Below, one piece after another: positions 5,963 to 7,588 of a DNA stretch of 7,588 bases. Each line of letters begins with the position of its first letter. The stretch's first letter is position 1. The stretch lies in contig JACQTN010000506.1 of NCBI GenBank assembly GCA_016210785.1, positions 1 through 7,588 of the forward strand, read 5' to 3'. The notes below the pieces were generated by a model. That model saw only the letters and a list, made by a program, of their open reading frames with translations. It was not told the origin of the DNA and made no database searches. The stretch is from Armatimonadota bacterium (GTDB lineage Bacteria > Sysuimicrobiota > Sysuimicrobiia > Sysuimicrobiales > JACQTN01). The position numbers were made by a program, and so were the translations under genes.

Positions 5963-7516
5963 GTGATGCACCGCATAGCTGTCTGGCTGGCTGCCCTCAT
6001 GGTCGTGACCGCCCTGCCGCTGCTGCCGGCAGCGGGCCTCGCCCCCACCCAGGCCGCACCGGCCCGCATCGAGAGCGTGGTCGTCGCGGACGCCTCCGAC
6101 CTGGAGACGCTGGACGGGACGCTCCGCATTGTCACCAACCACCGGCGGGTGTACGGCCACATCTACGACGCCCTGCTCACCCGCGACGGCGCCACGAACC
6201 AGATCAAGCCGCGCCTGGCCGAGCGCTGGGAGCGGGTGGACGACCGCACATGGATCTTCCACCTGCGCCGCAACGTCAAGTTCCACAACGGGGATCCGTT
6301 CAACGCCGAGGCGGTGAAGTGGACCCTGGAACGGGCCAGGGACCCCAAGGTCTCGCAGGCTTCCGTCTACGCCAAGGCCTTTGAGAAGGTGGAAATCATC
6401 AACCCTTATGCCGTGCGCGTCACGACCACCCATCCCGACCCGCTCATGCTGACCCGGGTCGCCGACCTGATCCACATCGGCTCCCCAGACTACCACAAGC
6501 GGGTGGGCTCTCCGGAGGCGGGCGTCAAGCCGGTGGGCACCGGCCCGTACAGGTTCGTGGAGTGGGTCAAGGGGAGCCACATCAAGCTGGTGGCCAACGG
6601 TGACTACTGGGGCGGCCGGCCAGCGGTCCGGAACGTGACCATCCGCTTCGTCCCCGAGGCTACCACCCGCGTCGCCGCGGTTCTGGCCGGGGAGGTGGAC
6701 ATCGCCACGGAGCTTCCCGCGCTCCTCGTCGAGCGGCTGGAGGGGAGCGGCCGGTCGGAGGTTACCACGGCCGTGGACCCGCTGTCCATCGGCGTCTGGC
6801 TCCGCCACGAAGGCCCGATGAGTGACCTCCGAGTGCGGCGGGCGCTCAACCACGCCGTGAACAAGGACGCCATCGTCAAGACTATCTGGCGGGGCCGGGC
6901 CACGCCGCTGAACGGGCCGCTGTTCCCCGGCTCGTTTGGCTACGACCCGGGGCTGAAGCCCTACCAGTACGACCCCGCGCTGGCCCGCAAGCTGCTGGCC
7001 GAGGCCATGTACCCCAACGGATTCACCATCAAGATGGACGTGCCCATCGGTGGCGTGGCCCAGGGCAAGGAAGTGGCCCAGGCGGTGGCGGGCGACCTGG
7101 CCCAGGTGGGCGTCAACGTGGAGATCAACCTCTTCGAGTGGGCCACGTTCCTCAAGCGCATCTTCACCCCCAGGTCCGAGGCCATGAACTCCACGTTCCT
7201 GCTCTACATCAAGTCGGCCAGCCTGGACGGCGACGGCGTCCTGAGCACCACGTTTCTCTGCGACGGCGTCTACCCGGCCGGCTGGAACTGGAACCGCTAC
7301 TGCAACAGGGAGGTCGACAAGCTCATCCTGCAGCAGGCGCGCACGATGGATCCCAAGGTGCGCGAGGCCCTGATGCAGAAGGCCTCCCAGATGATCCGCG
7401 ACGACGCCACGTGGATCTTCCTCTACACGCCGCAGCAGATCTTCGGCAAGAAGAAGGGGCTGCCGTGGAAGGCCCGGATGGACGGGATGGTGTTCATCTT
7501 CGACGACATCAAGTAG
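5963..7516 (+). CDS. ABC transporter solute-binding protein, family 5 (peptide/nickel type)
   Basis: This secreted periplasmic receptor captures the substrate of an ABC importer of the dipeptide/oligopeptide/nickel class. Counting from the GTG at 5963 it has 517 residues, a normal length. Residues 1-34 are a signal peptide: a short basic start (MMHR), a hydrophobic core, and an APA site at 32-34. No lipobox cysteine is present, so the mature protein should be free in the periplasm. Family blocks run in order: RLAERWERVDDRTWIFHLR at 84-102 followed by NVKFHNGDPFNAEAVKWTL, VGTGPYRFVEW (191-201), LRVRRALNHAVNKDAIV (289-305) and YDPALARKLLAEA (336-348). C433 and C447 flank a tryptophan/asparagine-rich loop near the ligand cleft and could form a disulfide. 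GGAAGGGAG (5948-5956) serves either GTG 5963 or ATG 5966. The choice changes only one residue. The permease gene follows after 37 bases. The true ligand cannot be read from the sequence; in uncultured bacteria such proteins take peptides, opines, sugars or metals. Confidence 0.95.
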   Translation: MMHRIAVWLAALMVVTALPLLPAAGLAPTQAAPARIESVVVADASDLETLDGTLRIVTNHRRVYGHIYDALLTRDGATNQIKPRLAERWERVDDRTWIFHLRRNVKFHNGDPFNAEAVKWTLERARDPKVSQASVYAKAFEKVEIINPYAVRVTTTHPDPLMLTRVADLIHIGSPDYHKRVGSPEAGVKPVGTGPYRFVEWVKGSHIKLVANGDYWGGRPAVRNVTIRFVPEATTRVAAVLAGEVDIATELPALLVERLEGSGRSEVTTAVDPLSIGVWLRHEGPMSDLRVRRALNHAVNKDAIVKTIWRGRATPLNGPLFPGSFGYDPGLKPYQYDPALARKLLAEAMYPNGFTIKMDVPIGGVAQGKEVAQAVAGDLAQVGVNVEINLFEWATFLKRIFTPRSEAMNSTFLLYIKSASLDGDGVLSTTFLCDGVYPAGWNWNRYCNREVDKLILQQARTMDPKVREALMQKASQMIRDDATWIFLYTPQQIFGKKKGLPWKARMDGMVFIFDDIK

Positions 7517-7553
7517 CGGCGGGACGACATCCTGATGGGATGACGGGGCGGGC

Positions 7554-7588
7554 GTGAGTCACGGGTATGTCTTCCGGCGGCTCCTGCA
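7554..7588 (+). CDS. ABC transporter permease N-terminus, DppB type (partial)
   Basis: The window ends 11 codons into the next gene. From GTG at 7554 it reads MSHGYVFRRLL, matching the usual opening of DppB/OppB inner-membrane permeases: a few residues, then Y-(V/I)-x-RRLL leading into the first membrane helix. It follows the solute-binding gene by 37 bases in the same direction, which is the standard order for these importers. The upstream purines (GGGGCGGG) form only a weak ribosome binding site, which suggests translational coupling within one transcript. The rest of the protein, and presumably DppC and the ATPases, lies beyond the edge. Confidence 0.72.
   Translation, partial: MSHGYVFRRLL

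Noticed and set aside
5103..5966. Forward frame across the 5162-5298 gap and the membrane gene
   Set aside because: The product is mostly Arg/Gly-rich and overlaps a real membrane protein in another frame. The ATG at 5196 lacks a convincing ribosome binding site.
5882..6853. Leftward 323-codon frame opposite the solute-binding protein gene
   Set aside because: This is another antisense shadow in high-GC DNA, and the forward strand is an unmistakable family 5 binding protein.

Overview
The window is very GC-rich throughout. Its genes have strong purine-rich ribosome binding sites and often GTG starts. This points to a high-GC bacterium, probably an uncultured soil, sediment or hot-environment lineage. 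The peptide-binding protein has a signal-peptidase-I type leader instead of a lipobox, which fits a diderm cell better than a classical Gram-positive. I would not name a phylum from this window alone.

Layout. At the left edge (1-37) there may be the last codons of a rightward gene. A short rightward ORF (220-423) encodes a single-pass membrane peptide. It converges on a very large leftward gene (481-3795) for a signalling protein with a class III nucleotide cyclase, an AAA/STAND-type ATPase and a TPR-like helical tail. Upstream of that gene is a 370-base divergent region. It contains a decapitated aconitase N-terminus (3940-4032, leftward) and a 17-base near-perfect palindrome (4118-4134). 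To the right, all genes run rightward: an extended SDR sugar-epimerase-like or 3-beta-HSD-like protein (4166-5161), a five-helix membrane protein resembling the DUF6529 type (5299-5832), a family 5 peptide/nickel ABC transporter solute-binding protein (5963-7516), and the first 11 codons of the cognate DppB-type permease (7554 to the edge).

How the genes relate. Only the last two are clearly one operon, a peptide, nickel or similar uptake ABC system that continues off the right edge. The cyclase/ATPase/TPR protein is a stand-alone soluble signalling protein. The SDR and membrane genes share a direction but are separated by gaps of about 130 bases, so a functional link is not shown.

The most notable feature is the aconitase remnant. 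The long open frame that runs from 4032 into the cyclase would naively be annotated as an 1183-residue protein. Its first ~31 residues instead look like the start of aconitate hydratase. Codon use then breaks down for about 140 bases, and a good Shine-Dalgarno and GTG at 3795 mark the likely true cyclase start. I found no CRISPR array, tRNA, rRNA, insertion sequence or integrase.
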